A program made the translations under genes and the position numbers. Under the pieces are notes generated by a model that was not told the DNA's origin, did not search any database, and was given only the letters and a program-made list of their open reading frames with translations. A stretch of DNA of 46,495 bases from Pseudomonadota bacterium (GTDB taxonomy: Bacteria > Pseudomonadota > Gammaproteobacteria > Burkholderiales > Burkholderiaceae_C): NCBI GenBank assembly GCA_963205115.1, contig CAUJHV010000044.1, forward strand, positions 1 through 46,495, written 5' to 3'. Positions 46,401 to 46,495 of the stretch are shown one piece after another (positions within the stretch are counted from its first letter, which is position 1; the number at the start of each line of letters is the position of its first letter).

Positions 46401-46495
46401 GGCGTGGACCCGAGCTTCCGCGCACCCATGGCCATCGTCGTGATTGGCGGGCTGATCACCTCGACCTTCCTGAGCCTGCTGGTCATCCCGGTGAT
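43485..46495 (+). CDS. RND efflux permease, 3' end cut by the window
   Basis: About 1003 residues of an HAE1/MdtB-like RND transporter are visible (full proteins are about 1020-1050), so only the last few residues are missing. The start is MAVNVSAWCIRHPVPAVML. The proton-relay aspartates appear as D401-D402 in GILVDDAIVEIENIV, and the TM10 lysine region is GIAKKYSILLIEYA (K918, K919), where the Asn that usually follows the lysine is Tyr920. Two large periplasmic domains (about 35-330 and 560-860) separate the two membrane halves. The substrate cannot be predicted; this branch transports drugs, detergents or other hydrophobic compounds. Confidence 0.94.
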   Translation, partial: MAVNVSAWCIRHPVPAVMLFIVLTLAGLAGFRAMKIQNFPDIDLPTVSVTAALPGAAPAQLETEVARKIENAIATVQGVKHIYTKVQDGTATITTEFRLEKPTQQAVDEVRDAVSRIRSDLPGEMRDPVIAKMNLAGSPILTYTVASARMDDEALSWFVDNQVTRSLLSVRGVGAVTRVGGVTREVRVALDPARLLSLNATAADVSRQLRQVQQDASGGRVDVGGAEQSVRTIATVQSAAELAALDFALSDGRRVRLDQIAQVSDTVAEQRSAALLNGKPVVGFEIVRSLGAGEIEVAAGVRARLEQLRADHPDVQFTEAFNFVDPVQENYDGSLTLLYEGAALAVLVVWLFLRDWRATLVSATALPLSVIPAFAAMHAGGFSINVVTLLSLSLVVGILVDDAIVEIENIVRHQRMGKTPYQAAMEAADEIGLAVIATSFTLIAVFLPTAFMSGVAGKFFVQFGWTAAIAVFFSLVVARMLTPMMAAYVLKPPRAEHHEPAWIARYLGWAAWCLRHRGWTLLATLVFSVLALLPVVLGKVPGAFMPPDDLNQTQVSLALPPGATFPQTLAAAERAREAIQSHPHVKLIYTAVGGGATGSDPFAPAGAADMTKATLTINLTRRQDRAGISKQQIEADLREAVAQIPGVRTKVGFGGSSEKYVLVLAGEDGRALAAHARLVEQELRTLPGIGNVTSTSSLVRPELIVRPDFARAADAGVTAAAIADTLRVATAGDYEQGLAKLNLSQRQVPIVVRLPAEARMDVALLERLPVPGARGPVPLGHVARLSLESGPAEIDRYDRLRNVNFEVELNGQPLGVVDEQARALPSVKNLPPGVMQTTVGDAEAFTELAQSFLIAILTGVLCIYIVLVLLFHAWVQPVTILGALVLAIPGAMLALFVAQQYLSMPSMIGLIMLMGIAKKYSILLIEYAIMARRDRGLSRAEALLDACHKRARPIVMTTIAMGAGMMPIALGWGVDPSFRAPMAIVVIGGLITSTFLSLLVIPV

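Overview
This window is a GC-rich chromosomal segment whose gene content and gene order point to a betaproteobacterium of the order Burkholderiales (Comamonadaceae or a close relative). The evidence for this is the accB-accC-prmA-DUF3426-kinase block, the rubredoxin gene leading into a Pil-Chp chemosensory cluster, a lysine/alanine-rich H1-like protein, and an Mpl ligase implying diaminopimelate-type peptidoglycan. No tRNA, rRNA, CRISPR array, insertion sequence, prophage or integrase was seen. It is mainly core chromosome plus one RND efflux operon cut by the right edge.

Layout. Positions 1-3118 hold the two SRP GTPases, ftsY (5' end missing) and ffh (minus strand), around a DUF2726 gene. 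Positions 3183-8417 (plus strand) hold a CcsA/YpjD-like membrane protein, a small metal-ribbon membrane protein, the PilS/PilR two-component system and ampD. Positions 8418-13803 hold the class Ia ribonucleotide reductase genes nrdA and nrdB, with a pair of NrdR-box-like sites over the nrdA promoter, then the H1-like gene and a duplicated terminator hairpin. Positions 13855-18645 (minus strand) run accB-accC-prmA-DUF3426-PfkB kinase. Positions 18955-29863 (minus strand) are a long series of housekeeping genes: a ThiD-like protein, hemL, mpl, a YqiA-type esterase, a FabG-type reductase, an RNB-domain nuclease, a TonB-family protein, aroE, mtgA, an unknown protein and a TlpA-like thioredoxin. 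From 29986 to the end (plus strand) come rubredoxin, pilG, pilH, pilI, pilJ, a 2268-residue ChpA/PilL hybrid kinase, and an outer-membrane lipoprotein, periplasmic adaptor and RND pump.

Functional themes. PilS/PilR (sigma-54-dependent control of pilin genes in its family) and Pil-Chp (signal transduction to the pilus motors) both indicate type IV pili and twitching motility, although no pilus structural gene lies here. Mpl, AmpD, MtgA and AroE give a scattered cell-wall and shikimate theme. Translational coupling is tight in aroE-mtgA-unknown-tlpA, where each junction is a 4-nt overlap.

Most notable observations: the Walker A lysine of Mpl reads as threonine; the ThiD-like protein lacks the usual catalytic and glycine-rich residues; a 22-bp near-perfect palindrome overlaps the rubredoxin/pilG -10 element; two NrdR-type sites lie exactly 32 bp apart over a good sigma-70 promoter; and inverted and direct repeats lie upstream of accB. 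I did not find a clearly new multi-gene system. The least explained gene is the 202-residue protein between mtgA and the TlpA-like gene.
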